A stretch of DNA of 16,546 bases from Nephromyces sp. MM_2019 (taxonomy: Eukaryota; Apicomplexa; Aconoidasida; Nephromycida). Shown one piece after another: positions 1 to 8,179 of this stretch (positions are counted from its first letter, which is position 1; each line of letters begins with the position of its first letter). The notes beneath the pieces are model-generated. The model was not told the origin of the DNA. It saw nothing but the letters and a program-made list of their open reading frames with translations, and ran no database searches. Location: assembly GCA_015657535.1 (NCBI GenBank), contig JADHZB010000520.1, positions 1 to 16,546 of the forward strand, read 5' to 3'. The position numbers and the translations under genes are program-made.

Positions 1-165
1 TGTGTGTGTGTGTGTGTATTTCCTGTGAGTGTGTGTGTGTATTTCCTGTGGGTATGTGTGTATTTCCTTCGTGTGCGTGTGTGTGTATTTCCTTCGTGTG
101 TGTGTGTGTGTATTTCCTGTGTGTGCGTGTGTGTGTATTTCCTTCGTGTGCGTGCCTTGTATTTA
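1..165. repeat. TG-rich degenerate tandem repeat, about 25-bp unit
   Basis: The string GTATTTCC recurs at 16, 39, 60, 85, 110 and 135, separated by (TG)n runs and TTCGTGTGCG, so the period settles to 25 bp in the last copies. It begins at the window edge and may extend outside. It is presumably intronic or flanking to eIF3a. No coding evidence: the open frames across it are Cys/Val/Phe readings of the repeat. Confidence 0.8.
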
Positions 166-693
166 CAGCTGCGCGAGCGATAGGGGGAGTATATACACTT
201 GGGCTACCGCTAGCTCATAGAGATTAACAGAAGCTTCTATGGTACAAACACCATGTACACACGCGCCACATTAGGCGAGTAGATTCTCTAATCAGGGATC
301 AAACAATACACACAGGTTCGGACTCTACAAACCTATATATAATTCAACACACAGCAATGCATATATACATATCATGCAGTAGCTCAAAGACAAGAGAAAG
401 CATACAAAATATTGCATAGGAAGACAAACAGCACACAGTCACTAAGAAACAAAGAAGGGCAAACCAGACACAAAACTAACACACGCACACCTATACCACA
501 CACAGCTAAACACACCACAAACAGAAAAACATACCACGCACAGATACACACACTCACACACATACACAGTTGCACCAGCACCCACCCACACACACCAGCA
601 CACCAATACCAACACAGAGCCACACACACACCGCCCCCTCACATAACCACACAAACTCACCCCTCCACCCCCTGCACACACACACAAACTCAC
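166..693. other. Noncoding stretch downstream of eIF3a exon 2, CA-rich on the plus strand
   Basis: From about 430 to 693 the plus strand is dominated by CACACA/ACACAC with short interruptions, which is TG-rich in the sense of eIF3a and fits the start of its second intron. The 166-430 part is more complex, but I could not find an exon in it matching the expected continuation of eIF3a. Confidence 0.5.
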
Positions 694-1614
694 TGTCTTC
701 ACTCCATGATCTTCCTTAGTCTTTGCAAATCGCTCTTCAGCCTTTGTTCTCAACAACACAATCACCTTACCGAAGGAGAGTATGTTGAAGTGATGACTTA
801 TAGTTCTGTACTGATAGAGGCCATCTCTTATATACTTTAACTTCTCCATATCCACAGAGAACTCCACAAAACTCATCATCACTTGCTCTTTAATAGCATC
901 CCATCCAAGCGTTCTGTAGTGAAGAAGCGGAGGGGAGTGTATGTACACTGTGAGTAGGGGGTGAATGGGGAAAGAGCCAGCGAGAGAGCTTTTCGTAGGT
1001 AAGGGGGGGGGATTAGTGAGAAGAAGCAGCAGAGAGAGGGCAGAAAATACGTTGTGTGTAGAGACAGAGCATGTGTGCAGAGAGAGTATATACAGAGAGA
1101 GTGTTTACAGAGAGTGTGCGCAGAGTGCGTACAGAGAGAGTGGGTGCAGCGAGATAATGTGTGTGCAGCGAGATAATGTGTGTGCAGCGAGATAATGTGT
1201 GTGCAGCGAGATAATGTGTGTGCAGCGAGATAATGTGTGTGCAGCGAGATAATGTGTGTGCAGCGAGATAATGTGTGTGCAGCGAGATAATGTGTGTGCA
1301 GCGAGATAATGTGTGTGCAGCGAGATAATGTGTGTGCAGCGAGATAATGTGTGTGCAGCGAGATAATGTGTGTGCAGACAGTATGCGTGCAAAGATTAGG
1401 CGTGCTGAGAGCATACGTTCAGAGAGTATTTAGACAGAGAAGAGACACACCAGCACCCCCATAAAACACCACCCAACCCCTTAACCCCTCGCACCTACCG
1501 ATAGCGCTTGTGCATGATGGTGCTGTATAGAGTATTAAGGGCTCCATCATATTGCCCAATGTTTTGAAGTTCCTTCGCCCGCTTTAGAACATTTTCCACC
1601 CTCTGGTACGACAT
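694..1614 (-). CDS. EIF3A: Translation initiation factor eIF3 subunit a, N-terminal part (two exons; continues off the left edge)
   Basis: eIF3a is the large scaffold subunit of eIF3, the cytoplasmic complex that binds the 40S ribosome and helps recruit mRNA. Exon 1 is 1499-1614 and exon 2 is 694-913; the intron (914-1498) has a GTAGGT donor and a CACTACAG acceptor. They join in phase to give 112 residues, and exon 2 ends cleanly at a GTGAGT donor. Exon 1 begins MSYQRVENVLKRAKEL and continues to an MHKRYR segment, like the start of eIF3a, where a conserved N-terminal helix leads to a Lys/His/Arg-rich stretch. Exon 2 carries the family block: MSFVEFSVDMEKLKYIRDG at about residues 52-70, then GLYQYR at 70-75 and a basic/acidic AEERFAK stretch. 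Known family members are roughly 900-1400 residues, so most of the gene lies beyond position 1. I found no convincing third exon in 1-693. The start is the first ATG after an in-frame break and fits family alignments. Identification is by remembered family similarity, and the exon joins are inferred. Confidence 0.88.
937..948. promoter_or_regulatory. 12-mer GTGTATGTACAC, in eIF3a intron 1 near its acceptor
   Basis: Exact copy of the scattered near-palindrome, 23 bases from the exon 2 boundary (913) on the transcript side. Function unknown. Confidence 0.6.
1147..1374. repeat. 19-bp minisatellite, 12 perfect copies, in eIF3a intron 1
   Basis: The unit CAGCGAGATAATGTGTGTG repeats 12 times without change from 1147 to 1374, then breaks into a degenerate flank (1375-1435, CAGACAGTATGCGTGC and related). 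A degenerate lead-in of GAGAGTGT-type units occupies about 1075-1146. It lies wholly inside the first intron of eIF3a. Because 19 is not a multiple of 3 and the minus-strand unit has no stop in any phase, it produces a long spurious minus-strand frame made of His/Thr/Tyr/Leu repeats. Confidence 0.95.
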
Positions 1615-1739
1615 AGCTCCAACCTCCCACGTATGTGTGTGCGAAGTTCATCAAAAGGGGCTTCTCAATGACAAGAAAAACTCAGACTTTCCTCTGTTTA
1701 ACGCAAAGGACTGGAGGGAATATTGTGTGTGCAGTTTTA

Positions 1740-1777
1740 TTAGACCAGTGGCATCGCATCATCGAGTGTACGTACAC
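1740..1777 (-). CDS. Candidate terminal exon of an unidentified minus-strand gene upstream of eIF3a
   Basis: Reading the minus strand, a CGATTTCCAG acceptor is followed at 1777 by a short open stretch in phase 1 ending VRTLDDAMPLV and then TAA (1740-1742), directly followed by another TAA. The 12-mer GTGTACGTACAC forms the first 12 bases of this exon, directly against the AG. The codon mix is protein-like, but it is only 38 bases and unsupported by any family match. It could equally be part of the eIF3a 5' flank. Confidence 0.22.
1766..1777. promoter_or_regulatory. 12-mer GTGTACGTACAC upstream of eIF3a
   Basis: Perfect palindrome form, about 150 bp upstream of the eIF3a start codon and directly next to a possible minus-strand acceptor. 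Confidence 0.6.
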
Positions 1778-1945
1778 CTGGAAATCGAGGAGATTATGTG
1801 GTAGCAAACATACAAAAAAAGATAGTCAGAGAGAAAACAAGAGCATGTAAACCGGTACGAAAAGCAACCGCACACACAGAGAGAACGCACACACAAATGC
1901 AGTAGCATAAAAAGAATGCACAAATACACAAATACACACACACAC

Positions 1946-2085
1946 ATAGCTAGACATCCTCCATCTTCTAAAAAAATCTCAACACAAAAAACTTGTTTAA
2001 ACCGTTCCAAAACAAACCAAACATCATCATACACACTTCCTTCTCCTCTTCTAAGAAACCCCTCCTCTATCACGCTAATCTCTTC
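1946..2085 (-). CDS. Candidate internal exon, unidentified protein
   Basis: After a GGTTGCAG acceptor on the minus strand the frame opens with EEISVIEEGF, passes through a YDDVWFVLERFK segment near the middle and reaches EIFLEDGG before running into a (TG)n stretch that provides several GT donors. Acidic, aromatic and hydrophobic residues are mixed as in real protein, unlike the Cys/Val readings of TG repeats around it. The donor position is a guess. I do not recognise the family. Confidence 0.35.
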
Positions 2086-2247
2086 CTGCAACCAACAAAA
2101 ACAACACACACACATTCGCCATTCCCTCTCCCCCCCAACCAACTCCCTGCTCTTCCAGCATACAGCATAAAAATCCCCCCAAAAACATACACAATCCAAA
2201 AAAACCCAGAATTTTCTCACTTTATGGACGTTTCCTCTATTTCATAC

Positions 2248-2313
2248 AGGAAAGTATGCTACTCCCTCATCAATTCTTTGCGAAGAGCTCAGAAGAAGAG
2301 GGAGAAAAACTTC
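2248..2313 (-). CDS. Candidate internal exon, unidentified protein
   Basis: On the minus strand a GGATTTCAG acceptor precedes 22 codons beginning EVFLPLLLSSSQR and ending GVAYFP, followed by a GTATGA donor; a stop follows two codons into the putative intron. It may belong to the same gene as the 1946-2085 candidate downstream of it. It is short and not identified. Confidence 0.28.
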
Positions 2314-2367
2314 CTGAAATCCTCCACAACACACAAAATTTGATAAACAAAAAAAAGCAAAGACGAG

Positions 2368-2612
2368 CTGTATGTACACCCACTACTTCATATACAGTGT
2401 GTGAAGCAGTGTATCTACACCCACTGCTTCACACACACACCTCAACAACGTATACAATCTACAACCACTACTTCACACACACGCCTCAATACACTAGTGT
2501 ATCTACACCCACTGCTTCACACACAAGCCTCAACAACGCATTCAATCTACACCCACTGCTTCACATACACACTTCAAGCAACCACTGTACCTACACCCAG
2601 TTCCTCATATGT
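2368..2612. repeat. 44-bp tandem repeat, about five to six copies
   Basis: The core TACACCCACT(G/A)CTTCA, or a close variant, starts at 2375, 2416, 2460, 2504, 2548 and 2592: one 41-bp step, then 44 bp exactly four times. Later units share a CCTCAACAACG segment. The first unit carries TGTATGTACACC, a version of the scattered 12-mer, while units at 2409 and 2497 have GTGTATCTACAC. On the plus strand the array reads as Thr/His-rich open frames that I take as repeat artefacts. Confidence 0.85.
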
Positions 2613-2639
2613 AATTCAACCGAGAAAAGCTATTTCCAG

Positions 2640-2835
2640 CTTCAAAAAACGTCTAAATAACAGGAAATCATCACATTTTTTCAGAGTTTTATGGAATAAC
2701 ATCCGCACAACTTTGAGAATTTCCTGCTTCCTCAAATACTTGCAAAAAAAACGTCTAAAAGTTGAAAGAAATAAAAATAAAGTTCCCTCAGACACTATGC
2801 CAAGAGGCGGCCTTACAAAAGGCAGCAAGCTGACA
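2640..2835 (-). CDS. Possible exon(s) of an unidentified minus-strand gene
   Basis: The minus strand has a frame running from about 2835 (after a TGTGTCAG acceptor) through LLPFVRPPLGIVSEGT, then Leu/Phe-rich sequence, then KYLRKQEILKVVRMLF and stops at 2616. The base composition here is ordinary, unlike the surrounding CA repeats. Two nearly identical pieces, TTTAGACGTTTTTT, occur 103 bp apart (plus-strand positions near 2643 and 2746), each containing a possible acceptor. Exon limits are unclear and no family is recognised. Confidence 0.25.
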
Positions 2836-3060
2836 CACACAACACATACACAGAAACGCAAACAAGCAAGCTCACACACCGTATACACTCACATTGTGAT
2901 TCATACACAAGAACTGATACACACAAAAACTCACATACACACACAAAAAATTCATACACCACCCCATACACACATATACATACACACACCAATGCACACA
3001 TATACATACTAACCCACACACATGCACACACCAACCCCCACGCACACACTCAACTACATT
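2836..3060. repeat. CA-rich low-complexity tract
   Basis: Plus strand is almost entirely (CA)n with CATACA, CACACACC and similar interruptions. No exon seen. Confidence 0.7.
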
Positions 3061-3067
3061 CACTTAC

Positions 3068-3130
3068 TGCAGCAAATGCAACTAGAAAGTCGCAAATTGT
3101 GTGTGTATGGCGAGTTTTCAAGTAAAAGCG
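3068..3130 (-). CDS. Candidate 63-base internal exon, unidentified protein
   Basis: On the minus strand a TTCCCCAG acceptor is followed by exactly 21 open codons (RFYLKTRHTH then TICDFLVAFAA) and a consensus GTAAGTGA donor. Length, phase and both splice signals are good. A further short stretch upstream (about 3238-3260), after a CTTACAG acceptor and ending at GTATGA, could be the preceding exon (ATKKLTN). No family recognised. Confidence 0.38.
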
Positions 3131-3309
3131 CTGGGGAATTTCGTACACACATGAGGGGATGGTGGGATGGGAGAAATGCAAAAGTGAAAAAAGAAAAACA
3201 CAAAATGTGAGGAAGAGGGAGGCAGCAGGAAGTTTCATACGTTTGTGAGCTTTTTTGTGGCTCTGTAAGCAGAGGGGAGGCGGGAGAAGTAGCAAAACCA
3301 TAAATCGGA

Positions 3310-3670
3310 TGCTACAGGTGTGTCTGTGTGTGCGTGTGTGTTATTGTGTGTGTGTGATTGTGTGTCATTGTGTGTGTGTGTGTGTGTGTGGGTTGTTTGG
3401 AGGACTAAAGTGTGGAGCGAGTTGGGGGGATGTTTGAGAGGGGGGTGTTTTGTTGGCTGCTTTCTCCCAGCGTTTGAGAAAGTGTCCTTCCGGGGGGGCA
3501 AGAAATTTCGCGTGGCTTTGCAGCAACACACAGGCATTGCCTCGCGCGCACACACACACGTTTGTGGAGGGGGGGTGGTTGTTGCCTCAAGGGGCTGGGG
3601 AATGCAAAAGTGGGGGGGTGGGGGGTGGAGAGTATGCGGAGATGAAGAGAGCTCCGTGTGAGGGAAGGAA
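3310..3670. other. Mixed TG-rich and G-rich noncoding stretch
   Basis: 3310-3400 is (TG)n broken by TTATTG and ATTG; 3540-3640 has several runs of 5-7 G (for example near 3568 and 3610). Between them the minus strand has a protein-like piece (KFLAPPEGHFLKRWEKAA, about 3465-3520) with possible splice signals, but it overlaps other open frames and I cannot choose. Confidence 0.4.
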
Positions 3671-4107
3671 AACAAGGGGATGAAAACGAGGTAATTGTGG
3701 AGGTATCACAAACAAACATTAGCGCAGAGAGAGAGACATACATATAAACATTAACACACCAAGAGAGATATATTTTTACACATACATTGACACACAGGAG
3801 ATATAGGTACAGATATACACACAACACGAACACTAATTTACACAGATGTGCACATGTATGTCCAGCGGCAAGTACATGCACACGCATAAATAGCATGCGC
3901 AGAGAGACACACACACGCACGAGAACTCGAAAAAAAGAAAGCATAAACATTCAGGCTTCACCAGAGTAATATTCCGACATACTGAGCTAATCATTGTATA
4001 GCAATGCTAGCAAACTACTATAAGTACAGATCTCTAAACACACACACACAAACGTATAGGTTTGAGGTTTTATAGCTCTAATTCTGTTGGTACAGCTTAT
4101 CAAAGCA

Positions 4108-4260
4108 TCAGATTAGTCTCAAGGCCTCTGCCACCTGAGTAAGTGTGTGCCCGAAACAACATTCTGCTATCTCATGAGACACTTTACCTTCACACACGCA
4201 CGCACACAAGCCTGTGACAACCATTTGAGCGTGCTGGAATACATCTGCGGAATTGAATGC
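4108..4260 (-). CDS. Candidate terminal exon region of an unidentified minus-strand gene
   Basis: The minus-strand frame reads FNSADVFQHAQMVVTG, crosses a short TGTGTGCG stretch, continues GKVSHEIAECCFGHT, then LTQVAEALRLI and stops with TGA at 4108-4110. The residue mix on both sides of the TG stretch looks like real protein. The TG stretch could be a small intron or part of a longer exon; a CACTTACTCAG acceptor just before the last eight codons is another possibility. Not identified. Confidence 0.33.
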   Translation of the reverse strand, partial: AFNSADVFQHAQMVVTGLCACVCEGKVSHEIAECCFGHTLTQVAEALRLI

Positions 4261-4575
4261 TTCCCTGCGTCCACAGACGCCATATATACCCACACAGGCC
4301 AAATGTACACACAAGCTCATGCATACGCAGCTATATACGCACATATAAAAACTTACTTGCACATACGCGTACATGTATACGATATCCAACAGACACCTAC
4401 CCAACACACACGTATGCTACCCAACGCGCACACACATACACTACCCAACACACACTACCCCGGATACACACATACTACCCAACACATGTACACTAGTCAA
4501 CACACACGCATGCTACCCAATGCGCACACACATACACCGCCCAACACACACTTATGCTACCCGACGAATTACATA
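4261..4575. repeat. CA-rich degenerate repeat with CTACCCAACACAC core and a 96-bp higher-order unit
   Basis: CTACCCAACRC-type cores recur from 4397 to 4565. A longer block running from TATGCTACCCAACGCG (about 4412) is repeated as CATGCTACCCAATGCG at 4508, 96 bp later, with the following CACACACATACAC also conserved. The upstream 4261-4390 is CA/TA-rich without clear periodicity. Confidence 0.7.
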
Positions 4576-4729
4576 GATTAGGCAAACATATAATTACTCT
4601 ACAGTGCTGCTCTCTTATCTTTGATAAAACCGAATCGCTCACCTACACACACACTCTCAAGGCCTTCACACGACGCTCAATTTTCTCGCACACATCACCA
4701 GTTCAGCAACTCAGTCATCCCATAAATGC

Positions 4730-4970
4730 ATACACACACACACAGCCTAGTGACACATATTACCAATAGCTCTTTTATGCTTTAGAGGCATACATGCCTC
4801 ACACACACATGCACAAAGCAATGCCCACACACACACAGGCACACGCACACACACCAATCCACGCTGACACACACACCAACCCACACTCGCACACACACAC
4901 CCACATACACACACATATATACACACACAGACATACACACCAACACGCACAGCTACACCTCACAACTCGC
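4730..4970. repeat. CA microsatellite tract
   Basis: Plus strand is (CA)n with frequent CACACACC, GCACAC and TATATACA interruptions. No exon candidate; the open frames on both strands are readings of the repeat. Confidence 0.75.
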
Positions 4971-5391
4971 TATTTCTCCTCGGAATTCCTTTCAAGAGTG
5001 TGTGTGGCATTGAGATCCGCTACTTGACGAAGGTGGGCAGCTTTTAAATACCCGAAATTTATCTACGCACACACCACTCCGCTTTCTTCGTTGAAGTCGC
5101 TTTTTGCAGTCTGCAACAACAGCAAAAGTTTCCAGCCTCCGGCAGCAAATGGCTGGTATATTTTGATACACGCACACACAAGAGAGAGAAAGAGAGTTAA
5201 ATCCGCCCAAACACACACAAAAGAGCGAGAAAAAGAGGTAAATCCACACATACATACAAGAAAGAAAAGATTACTATCTCTGCACGGACACACACGCACT
5301 TCTATCCTGTACTGTGAGCTATTCTTCTCAGAATAACAGTGGGAAACGTACTTCCTGTGTTTGCGTGTGTGTAATTAGCTTAAGAAGGTGG

Positions 5392-5500
5392 AGATGATGG
5401 CATATACCGAGGTTTTTTCGGGTGTACGTTCACCATGTGGATGATATGAAGAAGGCAGCTCAAAAGACTTATTCTCCACTTCCTTCTTGTATTCTGCGCA
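5392..5500 (+). CDS. Candidate exon of an unidentified plus-strand gene
   Basis: The frame PRFFRVYVHHVDDMKKAAQK, followed by a Tyr/Ser/Pro segment and CILR, is open from about 5398 until TG repeat begins at 5502, where GTGTGTGTG can serve as donor. It overlaps a one-mismatch copy of the scattered 12-mer (GTGTACGTTCAC, 5422-5433). The acceptor is not obvious. Protein not recognised. Confidence 0.25.
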
Positions 5501-5530
5501 GTGTGTGTGTATACGTGTGTCTGTGCCTCA

Positions 5531-5624
5531 TTTTAGTTACTTTTGCTGGATTTGTGACGTATTTTCCTTCCTCTACTTCTTCTAAAGGAACTGCTCTTGC
5601 GTGCCTACTTCTTTCCTTTTTTCA
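5531..5624 (+). CDS. Candidate exon of an unidentified plus-strand gene
   Basis: An ATTTTAG acceptor (ending near 5532) is followed by a frame reading TFAGFVTYFPSSTSSKGTAL and then a Leu/Ser/Phe stretch that ends before the next TG repeat. The composition is ordinary and the residues protein-like. The donor is not consensus. Could be the exon before the terminal candidate at 5860. Confidence 0.25.
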
Positions 5625-5634
5625 AAGTTATGTG

Positions 5635-5790
5635 TGTGTGCATGGTTGAAAGTGTGTGTGGTTAACAATGTGCGTGTGTGTGGTTGAAAGTGTGTGTGTG
5701 GTTGGAAGTGTACGTGTGTGTGGTTTAGCTTGTGTGTGTATGCTGTTGAAAGTATGTGTGTGTAAAATTCAGCGTGTGTGTGTATAGTAT
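5635..5790. repeat. TG-rich degenerate repeat with GGTTGAAAGTGTG core
   Basis: GTTGAAAGT or close variants (GTTGGAAGT, GTTAACAAT) recur at 5645, 5661, 5683 and 5701 and again near 5751, with (TG)n between. Probably intronic to the plus-strand candidates on either side. Confidence 0.7.
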
Positions 5791-5859
5791 GTTATCGGCG
5801 GCATGTGTCTTTGTGATTTTCTGGATTGTATTATTCCTGAAGGAGGGAGTGGTTTGTAG

Positions 5860-5910
5860 AGTAGATTCTCTAAAGAGTATTCGTTGAAGGATTATATAGT
5901 GAAATGGTAG
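5860..5910 (+). CDS. Candidate terminal exon of an unidentified plus-strand gene
   Basis: A GTTTGTAG acceptor is followed by 16 codons, SRFSKEYSLKDYIVKW, and TAG (5908-5910). Residue mix is protein-like. The exon start overlaps a short inverted sequence (TAGAGTAGATTCTCTA). It is short and not identified, so this is tentative. Confidence 0.3.
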   Translation, partial: SRFSKEYSLKDYIVKW

Positions 5911-6356
5911 AGGCTTTAGGTGCTATTCAAGGCGTTTCTACACACACAGTTATGGTGTGTGTGTGATTTTGAGTATTCTTCATGCAGGAAAATATAGTCT
6001 AAGCATTTCTTGAAGAAACTGTGTTCGCACACGCACACATCTTCACTCACAAGAGCATCCGGACACGCAGATACATAAAATCTGGAAGAAGCACAGATAA
6101 GGCGAAGCACTGACTAGCATATGCATACGCACAAATAAGCATGCACACATGCTTCCGGATCCCCGGATACATACGTACACACACACCGACACACACACAC
6201 CGACACACGCACACATATAAGTTTCTAAGGACCATTTCAAATACATAAGTGAGCATCATTTCGCGTTATTTTTTTATTTCTACAGCCTTCTGTTGCAATT
6301 ACTGTTTAAGCCACAGCTTGGGATTAGTACCTCACCTTCCTTTGTACATTGCGAAG
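5911..6356. other. Flank upstream of PSMA5
   Basis: Holds TG-rich sequence near 5945-5970, then a CA-rich tract at 6025-6220 and about 130 bp of ordinary, T-rich composition before the PSMA5 start codon. No TATA box or other named promoter element is recognisable. The promoter presumably lies here by position. Confidence 0.45.
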
Positions 6357-8135
6357 ATGTTTAGCACACGGTATGTATTTTTGAGCTTGACATACACACA
6401 GTTTGAGTGGGGTGTATGTACACTGCTCTGAGTTTCCTGCTTGCTGGCTAAATTGAAGCTATTATGAGGCGTATTTCAACCCTTTTTACGCGCTGGCTTT
6501 TTCGTTTGAATCTTTATTGAGGCACATCGAAATGCGTAAACTAATATTGTGGTGCCGGTGTGTGTATATATGTGTGTGTGTATGTGTGTGTGGGTTTGTG
6601 GGGGTGCGTGTGTATCTGTGTATATATGGGTGTATCTGTGTGATTCATATGCGTGTGTTTATCTGTGTGGGCTTCATATATGTGTATCTGTGTATGATCT
6701 ATATGTGTGTTTACATCTTCAAGAGCGCTGTTATGCATAAGTATTACCTATTGAGAAAGGGGGTGTATGTACACTCACATGCTTACACTTTCCTGTACAT
6801 GTATTGAAGGAGCGAGTACGATCGCCGAGTCAACACTTTCTCCCCAGAAGGAAGGTTGTTTCAAGTAGAGTATGCCTTGGGAGCTATTAAGGTAAGAAGA
6901 TGAGGAGTGTGTGTGGATTGAGTGTTGAGGGTATAGTGTTGCACACACCTGGGTAGTGAGGTGCCCAGTTTTAAAGCTTGCAGAGAATCTGAAAGTATCC
7001 GTGTGTGTATATGAATGCGTATGGTTGTGATTGTGGGTTTGTGCTTCTGCGTATATGTGTGTATGTGTGTGTATCCATGCATGTGTGTGGACTTGAGAAA
7101 ATAATGTAGAAAGCAGTCTCCACACACCTGCTGTCGGCACCCCTCGCTCTTGTTATCTGGTCATCTCCCCGTTGTACACATACTCTCATAGTCATGTTTT
7201 TGTGCGTTACACAAGTTAATTACTATGAAGTTGACATATGTTCGTATGGAGTGTATGGACAGCGCATAAGCTTTGAAAGTTATGAGTGTTTCGGCTGTCT
7301 GTGTGTGTAGTGGAATTGCTGTCTTAGTATGTGTGTGTGTACTGGAATTGCTGTCTGGGTGTATGTAATGAATTGGCTGTCTGTGTGTGTAGTGGAATTG
7401 CTGTCTTAGTAGGTGTGTGTGTACTGGAATTGCTGTCTGGGTGTATGTAATGAATTGGCTGTCTGTGTGTGTAGTGGAATTGCTGTCTTAGTANGTGTGT
7501 GTGTACTGGAATTGCTGTCTGGGTGTATGTAATGAATTGGCTGTCTGTGTGTGTAGTGGAATTGCTGTCTTAGTATGTGTGTGTGTACTGGAATTGCTGT
7601 CTGTGTGTGTGTATTGAATTGGCTATCTGTGTGTGTGTATAGTTGGGTAGCACGGCGCTAGGTTTCCAGACTAGTGATGGTGTGTTACTAGCGTCAGAAA
7701 GGAGAATCACATCTCCTCTTATCGAGTTTGAATCCACGGAGAAGATCATGGAGATTGACTCCCATATCGCCTGTGCTATGAGTGGGCTTCTTGCTGATGC
7801 CAAGTAAGTTTGTGTGTATGCGTATGTATATATGTGTGGTGCAAATGTGTGGGTGTTTTTTTCTGTATATTTCCAGTGTATAGATACATGATTGTGTTTG
7901 TATGTGTGGATACATCATTATCTGTGTGTGTGTGTGGCTTATTTTTATCGTTACTGTTCTTAATTTCTGCTCTTATCTTCTCCAATCTTTTAGAATGTAC
8001 GATTGTGTGTACGCTGTATGTTCGGCTTTTCACGACTTTTATGTGTGTGCATTTTGTGTGCATATTAGGACCCCTCTTTGTTGTCTGTGTGCGTTTTGTG
8101 TGTATATCAGGAACCCTTCTTTCTTTCTTTCTTTC

Positions 8136-8179
<44 letters not shown>

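Noticed and set aside
1..165. Telomere or subtelomere repeat at the window start
   Set aside because: The unit is about 25 bp with TATTTCC, not a telomeric motif; similar TG repeats occur throughout.
166..430. Third exon of eIF3a
   Set aside because: Several AG/GT pairs exist on the minus strand, but no frame shows the expected continuation of the family.
1147..1374. CRISPR-like array
   Set aside because: Units are contiguous with no spacers, and the context is a eukaryotic intron.
1013..1414. Long minus-strand open frame of repeating His/Thr/Tyr/Leu residues
   Set aside because: It is the 19-bp minisatellite read in rotating phase inside an eIF3a intron; no protein support.
7494..7494. 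Unresolved base as a polymorphism
   Set aside because: It lies in a nearly perfect tandem repeat, where assembly uncertainty is the simpler explanation.
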